From contig PTEU01000001.1 of the NCBI GenBank assembly GCA_004359425.1, forward strand, positions 2,145,562 to 2,199,852: a stretch of 54,291 nucleotides of DNA, given 5' to 3'. The first letter of the stretch is position 1; every line of letters begins with the position of its first letter. This document shows positions 33,075 to 41,109 of this stretch, piece by piece. Source of the stretch: Ideonella sp. MAG2. Its GTDB lineage: Bacteria; Pseudomonadota; Gammaproteobacteria; Burkholderiales; Burkholderiaceae_C. The notes under the pieces were generated by a model. That model was not told the DNA's origin, made no database searches, and was given only the letters and a program-made list of their open reading frames with translations. Both the position numbers and the translations under genes were made by a program.

Positions 33075-33713
33075 TCACTGGGCCGGCTGCGCCGGCTTGG
33101 CCTTGGGCTCGGGCTGCAGGGCCTTGAGTTCAGCCTCGCTGATGATCTCGAACACGCGCACGACTTTTTGAACGCCTGACACACCGCGCGCCACCTCGGC
33201 GGCGCGGTTGGCTTCACGCTCGGTGACGCGGCCCATCAGGTAGATGATGCCGCGCTCTCCCACCACTTTGATGCTGTTGGCCTGCAGGTCTTTGGCGTCC
33301 ACAAAGCTGGCCTTGACCTTGCTGGCGATGATGGTGTCGTTGGTACGCGAGGTCAGCGAGCTGAGGCCCGCCACAGTGGCTTCATTGACCACAGCTTTGA
33401 CATTCTCAATGCCTTGAACCACGTTCTCGGCCACTTGGCGGTCGGCCTCGGTGGCGACTTCGCCGGTGATCAAGGCTGTGCGGTTATAGCTGGTGACGTT
33501 GAGATGGGCGCGATCACCCAATGCCGTCTTCAGGCGGCTTTCGCCCTTGAACTCAATGCCTTGGTCTTCCACCTGGGCCCCGGAGGTGCGGCGGTCCGTG
33601 GCCATCAAGGCTCCGCTGACGGCCGCGCCGCCCAAGAGCAAGGGCGCGCATGCGCTCAACAAGGTGGCACCGGCCAGGGCCGCAAGCAGGGTGGTGTGTC
33701 GAAGTGTCATCAC
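33075..33713 (-). CDS. BON domain outer-membrane lipoprotein (DolP/YraP-like)
   Basis: The product has 212 residues. The signal peptide ends in lipobox LLSAC (Cys near residue 21). Two BON domains follow (about 60-125 and 135-195), with HLNVTSYNRTALITGEVATEADRQVAENVVQGIENVKAVVNE and IKVVGERGIIYLMGRVTEREANRA. Family members bind phospholipid and support outer-membrane integrity. The gene lies in the conserved rsmI / yraN / SIS / BON neighbourhood, 25 nt after the SIS gene. Confidence 0.92.
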   Translation of the reverse strand: MMTLRHTTLLAALAGATLLSACAPLLLGGAAVSGALMATDRRTSGAQVEDQGIEFKGESRLKTALGDRAHLNVTSYNRTALITGEVATEADRQVAENVVQGIENVKAVVNEATVAGLSSLTSRTNDTIIASKVKASFVDAKDLQANSIKVVGERGIIYLMGRVTEREANRAAEVARGVSGVQKVVRVFEIISEAELKALQPEPKAKPAQPAQ

Positions 33714-33738
33714 AAAATCCTCAAAAAAGTGGGTCTGC

Positions 33739-34299
33739 TTAAGCGCCGTCTTGCGCTCCTAGCAGTTGAATATCGATGGCGTCGCACAGCGCATGCAACA
33801 CCAGCAAATGCAGCTCTTGAACCCGGGCGCGGCGCTCGTGAGGCACCGCGATCCAGACATCGGTATCACGCAGGAGTGAAGGCCAGTGCCCGCCCATGCC
33901 TCCGCTGAGCATGACCACGCCCATGTCCTTGGCATGGGCCTGTGCCATCAGCTCGGCGGTCAGGGGGTCTTCGTCAACAGGGCACAGGGCCACCAGCATG
34001 TCACCGGGCTGGCCCAGCGCCGCCAGTTGCGCCAACGCTGCGGCGTTGAGCCTGGCCAGTGGCACGGCGGCCAGCGCCGGGCGGTCACGCTCAAAGCCTT
34101 GCAGCAAACGTTCACTAAAAGCCCGGGCCAATTCATTGCCACCGTGGGCATGGACCAGCAATTTGCCGCCGCTGGTCAGGCAGGTGGTGATGATCTGAGC
34201 CGCCTCGGCAATGGGCCGGGAGAGGTGTTCAGCCACCTGATACATCAGGTCGGCCGATTCGAAGAAGTGTTGTTGGATGCGCTGTTCAAGCATGGTCAT
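33739..34299 (-). CDS. SIS-domain protein, DiaA/GmhA-like
   Basis: The product has 186 residues with a single sugar-isomerase fold: the SIS start MLEQRIQQHFFESADLMYQVAEHL, CLTSGGKLLVHAHGGNELARAF and ALCPVDEDPLTAELMAQAHAKDMGVVMLSGGMGG. By sequence it could be a phosphoheptose isomerase or DiaA, which promotes DnaA assembly at oriC. The yraN / BON context favours the DiaA-like annotation. The start is ATG 34299 or 34293. Confidence 0.82.
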   Translation of the reverse strand: MTMLEQRIQQHFFESADLMYQVAEHLSRPIAEAAQIITTCLTSGGKLLVHAHGGNELARAFSERLLQGFERDRPALAAVPLARLNAAALAQLAALGQPGDMLVALCPVDEDPLTAELMAQAHAKDMGVVMLSGGMGGHWPSLLRDTDVWIAVPHERRARVQELHLLVLHALCDAIDIQLLGAQDGA

Positions 34300-34352
34300 G
34301 ATGATAAGTGGCGCAGCCCCTCAGAAAAGTTCCGGGCCCAGCGGTGTTCAGC

Positions 34353-34757
34353 TCACGCCGCGTCAAAAGCCGCCTTGAGCCAATGAACCTGCTCGCCCTC
34401 CACGGCCACCACATCAAAGCGACACGGGGGCAGTTGTGGCAGGCGGCTGAGGTAACACTGCGCGGCAAAAACGAGTTTGGCCTGTTTGCTGTGGGTGACG
34501 CTGGCGGCCGCGCCGCCATGGCTGCTGGCGCGCCTTGCCCGCACCTCGACGAACACCAAGGTGCCATCACGATCACGCATGATGAGGTCGATTTCACCGG
34601 CCCGGCGCGAAGGCCCCCGTGCGACCCGATAATTGCGCTCGACCAGCGCCAGCCCATGGCGGCGCAACATGTCGAGTGCCCGGGCCTCGGCCAGAGCCCC
34701 GGAGTCGCCTTTTTGCGCAGGCTGTTGCGCTGGTTTGAGCCCGCTTGCTGTGACCAT
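34353..34757 (-). CDS. yraN: YraN family endonuclease-like protein
   Basis: The product has 134 residues from ATG 34757, preceded by GGAGGGGG. The UPF0102/YraN nuclease-like core is present: LAEARALDMLRRHGLALVERNY then AGEIDLIMRDRDGTLVFVEVRARR, with the D and ExK residues of the PD-(D/E)xK fold. Biological function is not settled. Its start overlaps the divergent rsmI start region by a few bases, an unusually tight arrangement. Confidence 0.9.
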   Translation of the reverse strand: MVTASGLKPAQQPAQKGDSGALAEARALDMLRRHGLALVERNYRVARGPSRRAGEIDLIMRDRDGTLVFVEVRARRASSHGGAAASVTHSKQAKLVFAAQCYLSRLPQLPPCRFDVVAVEGEQVHWLKAAFDAA

Positions 34758-35706
34758 CACCCCCTCCTCATCCTCAACGCTTGTATCGGTGGCTGCCAGT
34801 GTGGCGGGCGGGCAGCAACACCCACCCGGCACGCTTTATATGGTGGCCACGCCCATCGGCAATCTGGCGGACTTCAGCCTGCGCGCCATCCATGTGCTGG
34901 CCTTGTGTGATGCCGTGGCTTGCGAGGATACGCGTGTCAGCGCAGGCCTGCTGCGGCATTTGGGGCTGCACAAACCGCTGATCGCTCTGCACGACCACAA
35001 CGAGCACGAGGCCTCGGCCAAGGTCTTGGCGCGCTTGCAGGCCGGGGAGCGCGTGGCCTACATCAGTGATGCGGGCACGCCCGGGGTGTCTGACCCGGGG
35101 GCGATCTTGGTCTCGCAGGTGCGTGCGGCGGGCTTGCGGGTGATCCCGCTGCCCGGGGCCAGCAGCGTGGTTACGGCCTTGAGCGTGGCGGGGGATGCGG
35201 GTGCGCCCTTGGGCCATGTCTTCGCCGGTTTCTTGCCCGCCAAAGGGCAGGAGCGTGCCACAGCGCTGGCGGCCGCAGCAGCCGAGACGCGCAGCACGGT
35301 GTTGTTCGAGGCCCCGCACCGCATTGAATCCTTGTTCAGTGGCTTGGCCAGTGTTTGCGCGCAGCGCCGGGTGACGGTGTGCCGGGAGTTGACCAAGCAG
35401 TTCGAGCAGATTTGTACCGTGCCCGCCGCCGACTTACCAGCGTGGCTGGCGGCTGACTCGCAACGGGGACGCGGGGAATTTGCGCTGGTGCTGCATGCGC
35501 AGATAGCAGACTCTGCCGACGAGGGCACCATTTCCGAGGCGGCTGAACGCGCACTGCACACCTTGCTGCCGCTGCTGCCGCTGAAGCAGGCCGTCAGCCT
35601 GGTGGCCGAGTTGAACGGTGCGCCGCGCAACGCACTTTACGCCCGCGCACTGGCCTTGCGGCAAGCGGCGGACGATGCGACACCCACTGAAGGGCCGCCA
35701 GACTGA
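34750..35706 (+). CDS. rsmI: 16S rRNA (cytidine-1402 2'-O)-methyltransferase RsmI
   Basis: The frame gives 318 residues if GTG 34750 is used; the recognised family part begins at GTLYMVATPIGNLADFSLRAIHVL (about 34832), so a shorter start is possible. Later motifs are EDTRVSAGLLRH, YISDAGTPGVSDPGAILV, LPGASSVVTALS and FEAPHRIESLF. It methylates the ribose of C1402 in 16S rRNA using SAM. There is no clear ribosome site at 34750, so the exact start is open. It is divergent from yraN. Confidence 0.92.
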   Translation: MTITPSSSSTLVSVAASVAGGQQHPPGTLYMVATPIGNLADFSLRAIHVLALCDAVACEDTRVSAGLLRHLGLHKPLIALHDHNEHEASAKVLARLQAGERVAYISDAGTPGVSDPGAILVSQVRAAGLRVIPLPGASSVVTALSVAGDAGAPLGHVFAGFLPAKGQERATALAAAAAETRSTVLFEAPHRIESLFSGLASVCAQRRVTVCRELTKQFEQICTVPAADLPAWLAADSQRGRGEFALVLHAQIADSADEGTISEAAERALHTLLPLLPLKQAVSLVAELNGAPRNALYARALALRQAADDATPTEGPPD

Positions 35707-35721
35707 TGCGGCCCCCTTGGC

Positions 35722-36114
35722 TTACTGCTTAGGCAGGCCACCGTCCACTGGGGGCTTGGCCTTTTGCTCGTCGTGGCGCTGGCGCTTGATGTCTTTGCCG
35801 GCGCGGTCTTGCATGCGGTCGATGCGAGCACGCTCTTTGTCCGTCACCTGGCCATCGGCTTCAGCGCGCTTTTGAGCCCGGTCGATACCCCGCTGCTCCA
35901 TCTTCAAGCGCCTGGCTTCTTGCTTGCTGATTTCGCCGTTGGCCATGCCCTTCTCAATGCGCTTTTCTTGGTGCTTCTCGCGGGCATTCATGTCAACAGG
36001 CTTGGAGGCCGCACCGGCCACGGGGGGCACTGCAGGTGCGGTGGTGGCTTGGGCCATAGCGCCAAAAGTGGCCAGGGCAAGGCCGAGAGCGGTCAAGGTG
36101 GTACGAATGGTCAT
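35722..36114 (-). CDS. Periplasmic charged repeat-helix protein, unknown function
   Basis: The product has 130 residues from ATG 36114, which follows AGGAG; the frame opens further upstream. The signal peptide MTIRTTLTALGLALATFGAMAQA is cleaved after AQA. The mature protein is highly charged and helical, with two similar segments (EKRIEKGMANGEISKQEARRLKMEQ and AQKRAEADGQVTDKERARIDRMQD). Each has the shape of a degenerate EF-hand/DUF-type helix pair (Gly at the turn, acid at the helix start). No defined family name is certain. Metal or envelope stress roles are speculative. Confidence 0.7.
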   Translation of the reverse strand: MTIRTTLTALGLALATFGAMAQATTAPAVPPVAGAASKPVDMNAREKHQEKRIEKGMANGEISKQEARRLKMEQRGIDRAQKRAEADGQVTDKERARIDRMQDRAGKDIKRQRHDEQKAKPPVDGGLPKQ

Positions 36115-36269
36115 GTCAACTCCTGAGGTGGGTTTAGGGATGGTCGCTGCCAAATCAGCCGCGATGCCCTGATTCAACGACAGGCAGAGTTTGGTGGACG
36201 ACCGCCGCTCTGCAAAGACACGTAAATCCCTGCTCCCCAAGATGAGGAGCAGGCTCCTACAATCCACCG

Positions 36270-37733
36270 ATGATCTCCCGCGAACCCACACTTGAGCGCT
36301 TGGCCCTGGCCCAGCAATTGCTGCTTGACCCCTACGGTTTGAACGAGGCCAGCCTAGCGCGCGCCTTGGCCACCATAGGAGAGCACAAAGTTGATGACGC
36401 GGACCTGTACTTCCAGTACACGCGCCATGAGGGCTGGAGCCTGGAGGAAGGCATCGTCAAGAGCGGCAGCTTCTCCATCGACCAAGGCGTGGGCGTGCGG
36501 GCCGTGGCTGGCGAGAAGACGGCCTTTGCGTATTCCGACGATTTGTCTGACGCCGCGCTGCTGGACGCCGCCCGCACGGTGCGCAGCATTGCGGCCGCGG
36601 GCCAAAGCCGACGCGTCAAGGTCGGCACGCCCACCAAGTTGGCCCGCAGCCGCACGCTGTATGCGCCCATGGACCCGATTGCCTCGCTGGACAGCACCCA
36701 AAAAGTGGCGCTGCTGGAGAAGATCGAGCAAATGGCCCGCGCCCGCGATCCGCGCATCGTGCAAGTCATGGCCGGTGTGGCGGCCGAGTACGACGTGGTG
36801 ATGGTGGCCCGCGCTGATGGCACCCGAGCCGCCGATGTGCGCCCGCTGGTGCGCCTGTCGCTGACGGTGATTGCCGAGCAGAACGGCCGCCGTGAAGTCG
36901 GCTCCGGCGGCGGTGGTGGCCGCTTTGGCCTGGGCTACTTCCAGCAAGCGCAACTCGAACAGTACGTGGACCAAGCCGTCAACGCTGCCCTGACCAACCT
37001 GGAGAGCCGCCCGGTGCCCGCCGGCGAAATGACCGTGGTGTTGGGCCCCGGCTGGCCCGGCGTGATGTTGCACGAGGCCGTGGGCCACGGCCTGGAAGGC
37101 GACTTCAACCGCAAGGGCTCGTCCACCTTCTGTGGCCGCATTGGCCAGCGCGTGGCCGCCAAGGGCGTGACGGTGCTGGACGACGGCACCATGGCCGACC
37201 GTCGTGGCTCGCTCAATGTGGACGACGAAGGTAACCCGACCCAGCGCAATGTGCTGATCGAAGACGGCATCTTGCGCGGTTATATGCAAGACAGCATGAA
37301 CGCCCGCCTGATGGGCGTGAAGCCCACCGGCAACGGCAGGCGCGAAAGCTATGCCCACGTGCCCATGCCGCGCATGACCAACACCTACATGCTACCCGGC
37401 GACAAGAGCCCGGAGGAGATCGTCGCCAGCATCAAGCGCGGCCTCTACGCCACCAACTTTGGCGGCGGCCAGGTCGACATCACCAGCGGTAAGTTCGTGT
37501 TCTCGGCCTCCGAAGCATTCTGGGTCGAGAACGGCAAGATCCTCTACCCCGTCAAGGGTGCCACCCTGATCGGCAACGGCCCCGAAGCCATGGGCCGCGT
37601 CAGCATGATCGGCAACGACCTGCAACTCGACAGCGGCGTGGGCACCTGCGGCAAAGACGGCCAAAGCGTGCCCGTGGGCGTGGGGCAACCGACGCTGCGT
37701 ATTGAGCGGTTGACGGTGGGGGGGACGGCGTAG
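36270..37733 (+). CDS. tldD: Metalloprotease TldD
   Basis: The product has 487 residues. It has the TldD N-terminal fold (DDADLYFQYTRHEGWSLEEGIVKSGSFSIDQGVGVRAVAGEKTAFAYSDDL) and the zinc site HEAVGHGLEGDFNRKGSS (HExxxH near 268), ending with the conserved KDGQSVPVGVGQPTLRIERLTVGG. TldD forms a protease with TldE/PmbA that degrades unfolded peptides and matures modified peptides. No tldE is in the window. The stop overlaps the next start by one base (TAGTG). Confidence 0.96.
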   Translation: MISREPTLERLALAQQLLLDPYGLNEASLARALATIGEHKVDDADLYFQYTRHEGWSLEEGIVKSGSFSIDQGVGVRAVAGEKTAFAYSDDLSDAALLDAARTVRSIAAAGQSRRVKVGTPTKLARSRTLYAPMDPIASLDSTQKVALLEKIEQMARARDPRIVQVMAGVAAEYDVVMVARADGTRAADVRPLVRLSLTVIAEQNGRREVGSGGGGGRFGLGYFQQAQLEQYVDQAVNAALTNLESRPVPAGEMTVVLGPGWPGVMLHEAVGHGLEGDFNRKGSSTFCGRIGQRVAAKGVTVLDDGTMADRRGSLNVDDEGNPTQRNVLIEDGILRGYMQDSMNARLMGVKPTGNGRRESYAHVPMPRMTNTYMLPGDKSPEEIVASIKRGLYATNFGGGQVDITSGKFVFSASEAFWVENGKILYPVKGATLIGNGPEAMGRVSMIGNDLQLDSGVGTCGKDGQSVPVGVGQPTLRIERLTVGGTA

Positions 37734-38995
37734 TGCCCTTTGGCCTCTTTCGCTCTAAGCGAGCCGCCACACCGACAGCGGGTGTATCCCCGCTGACCGA
37801 AAGCGTGGCAGAGGCGATGGTGGCCCCAGAGAAGCGTTCGCCGGAGCGCGAGCAACTCTTGGAGAAGGTCCGCTTTCTGAAGCAGTCCGGTCGGCTGGCA
37901 GAGGCCGCGCAATTGCTGGACACGGAGTTCAAACGCCAATCGCATCCTGTTGTGGGCTATCGTTTGATCGCCACCTTGCTCGATCTCAAGCGTTACGCCG
38001 AGATCACGCAACTGACCGCCGCGCAAGCCTTCAACTCCAGAGACTTTGCGCTCGCAGCCCAATTGCTGGACGACGCACCAACGCGCCTGGCGACCTTGTG
38101 CCTGAGTGGGCACGAGCCCCTAGAGCACTGCGCCTATGTCTCGATGGTCAAGGACGAGCAGGACATTGTTCTGTTGAACTTGGTCTGGCACTACATGCTG
38201 GGGTTCCGGCGGTTCCTGTTGCTCGATAACCTGTCGACGGACGCCACAGCCGACTTGATCGAAGCCTTTCGACAGCGCTTCAGTGACGCCACAGTGCTGG
38301 TGCTGAAGGACACCGTCGTGGCGCACTTCCAGGGGCGCAAGATGTCCGGCGCGGTCTCGTACCTGAAGGCCCTCTGGCCGGAGCTGGAATGGGTGGCCCT
38401 CGTCGATGCTGACGAGTTCCTCTGCGCAGAGCAGCCGCTTCACCAGATGTTGTCGGCAGCACCGCCGCACATCCAAGGCTTGATGCTGCCCAAGAGCATC
38501 TATCGGCCCACCTCGCTCGACCAGTTGACGGATGCCTCTGACTTCCATCGCCGAGTGACGCGTCGGCAACTACTCTCTCATGTATCTACCAAGATGATGG
38601 TTAGAGCCGAGATTGGCCTGAACATCGCGCAAGGCAACCACCGCTTCCTGGAGACCAAGGGCTACACCACCGCCAACTACGGCGCAGTGCAGGGTTTGAC
38701 CATGCGCGAGTTCCCTCTGCGAAGCTTTGCGCAGTTCGAGAAAAAGGTCGCCAGCGGCCATCGCGCGATTGAAGCCGCCAAGGACCAAGGCCTCAAGGCA
38801 GTAGGCGGCGACCACTGGGTGAACATGAGCCGAGTGCTAACTCAACAAGGGTCCGACGGGCTGATCCAGCATGTCACTGGGCAAATGGCGGGCTATGCCA
38901 AGCAACCCTTCTTGGAAGACCCGCTACCGCTGGACACGGTGATGGAGAAGCATTGGCCCGACTGGCGCAGCGCTTTGCCGCAGCCAGCAGGCTGA
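37733..38995 (+). CDS. Glycosyltransferase family 2-like protein
   Basis: The product has 420 residues from GTG 37733, coupled to tldD by TAGTG. The first 120 residues are a helical, TPR-like region (LLEKVRFLKQSGRLAEAAQLLDTEF, RYAEITQLTAAQAFNSRDFALAAQLLDDA). A Glyco_tranf_2_4-type catalytic domain follows: YVSMVKDEQDIVLLNLVWHYMLGFRRFLLLDNLSTDAT, then WVALVDADEFLCAE with the DxD metal motif. Such enzymes transfer sugars in surface polysaccharide or glycan synthesis. Its linkage to the lipoprotein and sulfatase genes downstream is only by proximity. Confidence 0.78.
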   Translation: MPFGLFRSKRAATPTAGVSPLTESVAEAMVAPEKRSPEREQLLEKVRFLKQSGRLAEAAQLLDTEFKRQSHPVVGYRLIATLLDLKRYAEITQLTAAQAFNSRDFALAAQLLDDAPTRLATLCLSGHEPLEHCAYVSMVKDEQDIVLLNLVWHYMLGFRRFLLLDNLSTDATADLIEAFRQRFSDATVLVLKDTVVAHFQGRKMSGAVSYLKALWPELEWVALVDADEFLCAEQPLHQMLSAAPPHIQGLMLPKSIYRPTSLDQLTDASDFHRRVTRRQLLSHVSTKMMVRAEIGLNIAQGNHRFLETKGYTTANYGAVQGLTMREFPLRSFAQFEKKVASGHRAIEAAKDQGLKAVGGDHWVNMSRVLTQQGSDGLIQHVTGQMAGYAKQPFLEDPLPLDTVMEKHWPDWRSALPQPAG

Positions 38996-39030
38996 CACCG
39001 CAGTAGCACTCGGGCCGCCGCGACCGCTGC

Positions 39031-40194
39031 TTATTGGGGGCCTACGAACAGGCTGCTGAAGTTGCCCCCAATTTCGGCCCGGAATTGTGAGTCGGGGTTG
39101 TAGACCTCCTGACCGACATGGCTGGTCAGCAAGGACCATGCAGCAGGTTCTGCCCAGCGTGACCCCCAAACGGCAGCCACCTCTGCATCCGTGACATCGC
39201 CAGGGCTCTTACCGACCTTGCGAGCGGTCGTGATCCGCAGCACATTCGACAACTGCTGGAACGAGATCGTCGCATCGAACTTCTTGCCGGCAAAGGGGGT
39301 GTGCGAGGACGCTGCGCCCTGCGAGGTCCAGATCGACAGCCCATGGTCTTCTTCCAGTGTGGTGACGCCACTGGCGGGCAAAGGCCCGCTGACAATGGGA
39401 ATGCTGCCCTGGGCGGGATCAAACCACACCTGCGCACGCTGGAACCATCGCTGTGTGGACCAATCCGTCACACCGGAGCGCACTATGGCTGTGTTCCAGA
39501 GGTACTGGATCTGGCACGGCATGGCCGAATTGTCCTGCCGACACTGGTGGTTGTAGACCGTCACCATCATCTGCTGCTTGACCTGCACCACATCCGCCCG
39601 GCTGCCATTGACACTGGCCTTGGCAGTCAACATGGCGACCCCACCGGCCGTGTCGGACGCATTGACGAACACCGCCGAGGCCGAGGGCCGACTCCAGACC
39701 TCGGTATTGCACCCAGCCGTGGCTGCGGTGGGGCGCCAGCTCATGGCGCGCCCCACTGCATCAGTGGCGGTTCCGGTCAGGGCGCTCAATTGGGCCAGAC
39801 GCGCACTGGGCGCGGGCTCGGTCGGGCCCATCAAGCCGCCTTGGCAGCCCTCGGCATGGCCAAAGAACAAAACCTTCAAGCCTGGCTTCAAGACCTCGCC
39901 CGACTGATCGTTGTATGCGTTCCAGGACGCCACCACCCGATCCCCGCCAGCGATGCTTTGCAAGGCCTCGGGGCTGGTCTTGGCGTTGGGGGCAAAGTAG
40001 AAGCTGTCTCGGCCCAAGTTCAAGCTGGGCACCTCAGGTGTGCCGCCTTGCGGTGGCTCTGGCACCGGATTGGCGCTGGGCTCGCCACCACCGCCACCGC
40101 AACCTGCAAGCACGGCGGCTGCTAAGCACATCCATGCGTGGCGCTGAAGCCCTGTCGTGAGTGCTGCACTGAACCCTGCCGCTGCCTGTTCCAT
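39031..40194 (-). CDS. Putative lipoprotein, unknown function
   Basis: The product has 387 residues. The signal peptide has lipobox LAGC followed by a glycine tether and a Pro-rich linker (about 35-55), as in the DUF1566 lipoprotein and sulfatase of this window. The mature part is globular (SFYFAPNAKTSPEALQSIAGGDRVVASWNAYN..., VYNHQCRQDNSAMPCQIQYLW) and contains four or more Cys that may form disulfides. No known domain is recognised. It is the last gene of the minus-strand sulfatase group. Confidence 0.65.
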   Translation of the reverse strand: MEQAAAGFSAALTTGLQRHAWMCLAAAVLAGCGGGGGEPSANPVPEPPQGGTPEVPSLNLGRDSFYFAPNAKTSPEALQSIAGGDRVVASWNAYNDQSGEVLKPGLKVLFFGHAEGCQGGLMGPTEPAPSARLAQLSALTGTATDAVGRAMSWRPTAATAGCNTEVWSRPSASAVFVNASDTAGGVAMLTAKASVNGSRADVVQVKQQMMVTVYNHQCRQDNSAMPCQIQYLWNTAIVRSGVTDWSTQRWFQRAQVWFDPAQGSIPIVSGPLPASGVTTLEEDHGLSIWTSQGAASSHTPFAGKKFDATISFQQLSNVLRITTARKVGKSPGDVTDAEVAAVWGSRWAEPAAWSLLTSHVGQEVYNPDSQFRAEIGGNFSSLFVGPQ

Positions 40195-40279
40195 CTCGGA
40201 CTCCAGAAGATCGGCGTGGCCTCAAACCGGCCACGCGTGTTCTGGAGATTTCGGAAAGAAGGGCTGCGGAATTGAATGC

Positions 40280-40302
40280 AAAAAGCCCCGCATTGCGGGG
40301 CC
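40280..40302 (-). terminator. Intrinsic terminator downstream of the beta-helix gene
   Basis: On the minus strand GCCCCGC-AAT-GCGGGGC (40285-40301) forms a perfect 7-bp GC stem followed by TTTTT. It lies 36 nt after the stop of the 40337-41104 gene, so it likely ends the sulfatase / beta-helix transcript and separates it from the lipoprotein gene. Confidence 0.75.
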
Positions 40303-40336
40303 TGTTTGTCACTTCAGCGCTGGGCGCTGGGGAGGG

Positions 40337-41104
40337 TCAGTCCGCCAAATTGGGCGGGTCCTCCCCAAAGACGCGGGCCCAAGCGACGCGGGGTCGAATC
40401 AGCGTGGCCGGAGACCCGCCCACTTGGGTGCCCGCCCCCACTTCGCCACTGACCACCGAGCCTGGGCTGATGACTGCACCCTCACCGACAGTGAGGTCCG
40501 CCAGCAGCAAGCTGCGGCGACCCACCAAGACATGCCGCCCGAGAAACACTTTGCGGCGATGCTGGTTGATGACCTGGCCCGTATCCAAGTCGGTGATGGG
40601 ATGCGGATCGCTGCATTGCATCACCACCTCGTCGTGGAACTGGCAATCCGAACCGATCTGAATGTCCGCATGGACGCCGAAGAGACGCGTCTGCGACATC
40701 GTGGTCTGATCGCCCACAAACCAATGTGCGCCGCCCGACAAGTGCGCCGTGGCATGGACCTGAGTCTTGGCCCCGATGAAGGCCGAGACGTTTGGCCCCA
40801 CCACCGCCAACTGGATGTTTCCCTTGGGCGACAAGATGGCCAGCTGCAGACCAGACATCACCTTTGGCTGCCCCGGAAACATCAGCCGCACATTGAGCAG
40901 CTCCTCACTGATGCCTTCTGCGACCGTGACGCGGCACGTGTCATCAAAGTTCACGCGGTGGCCTTCGGCCAGTGGCGTGTCTCGGATCAACTTGGTGCGC
41001 AATGGCAGTTGATCGGTGTCCGTCGCAAACCGGGCCAAGCTCGGTGGCATGGCCAGGATTCGTAAGAGAGGAATCAGTCGAGGTTCGGGCGTTTGGATCG
41101 GCAT
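40337..41104 (-). CDS. Left-handed beta-helix (LbH) acyltransferase-like protein
   Basis: The product has 255 residues. After a non-repetitive N-terminal part (about 1-105) come hexapeptide-type repeats: FIGAKTQVHATAHLSGGAHWFVGDQTTMS, IQIGSDCQFHDEVVMQCSDPHPI, VFLGRHVLVGRRSLLLADLTVGEGAVISPGSVVSGEVGAGTQVGGSPATLI. This is the coil of LbH acyl/acetyltransferases that modify sugars or polysaccharides. The acceptor is unknown. It starts 5 nt after the sulfatase stop, so the two are likely one operon. Confidence 0.78.
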   Translation of the reverse strand: MPIQTPEPRLIPLLRILAMPPSLARFATDTDQLPLRTKLIRDTPLAEGHRVNFDDTCRVTVAEGISEELLNVRLMFPGQPKVMSGLQLAILSPKGNIQLAVVGPNVSAFIGAKTQVHATAHLSGGAHWFVGDQTTMSQTRLFGVHADIQIGSDCQFHDEVVMQCSDPHPITDLDTGQVINQHRRKVFLGRHVLVGRRSLLLADLTVGEGAVISPGSVVSGEVGAGTQVGGSPATLIRPRVAWARVFGEDPPNLAD

Positions 41105-41109
41105 CGGGG

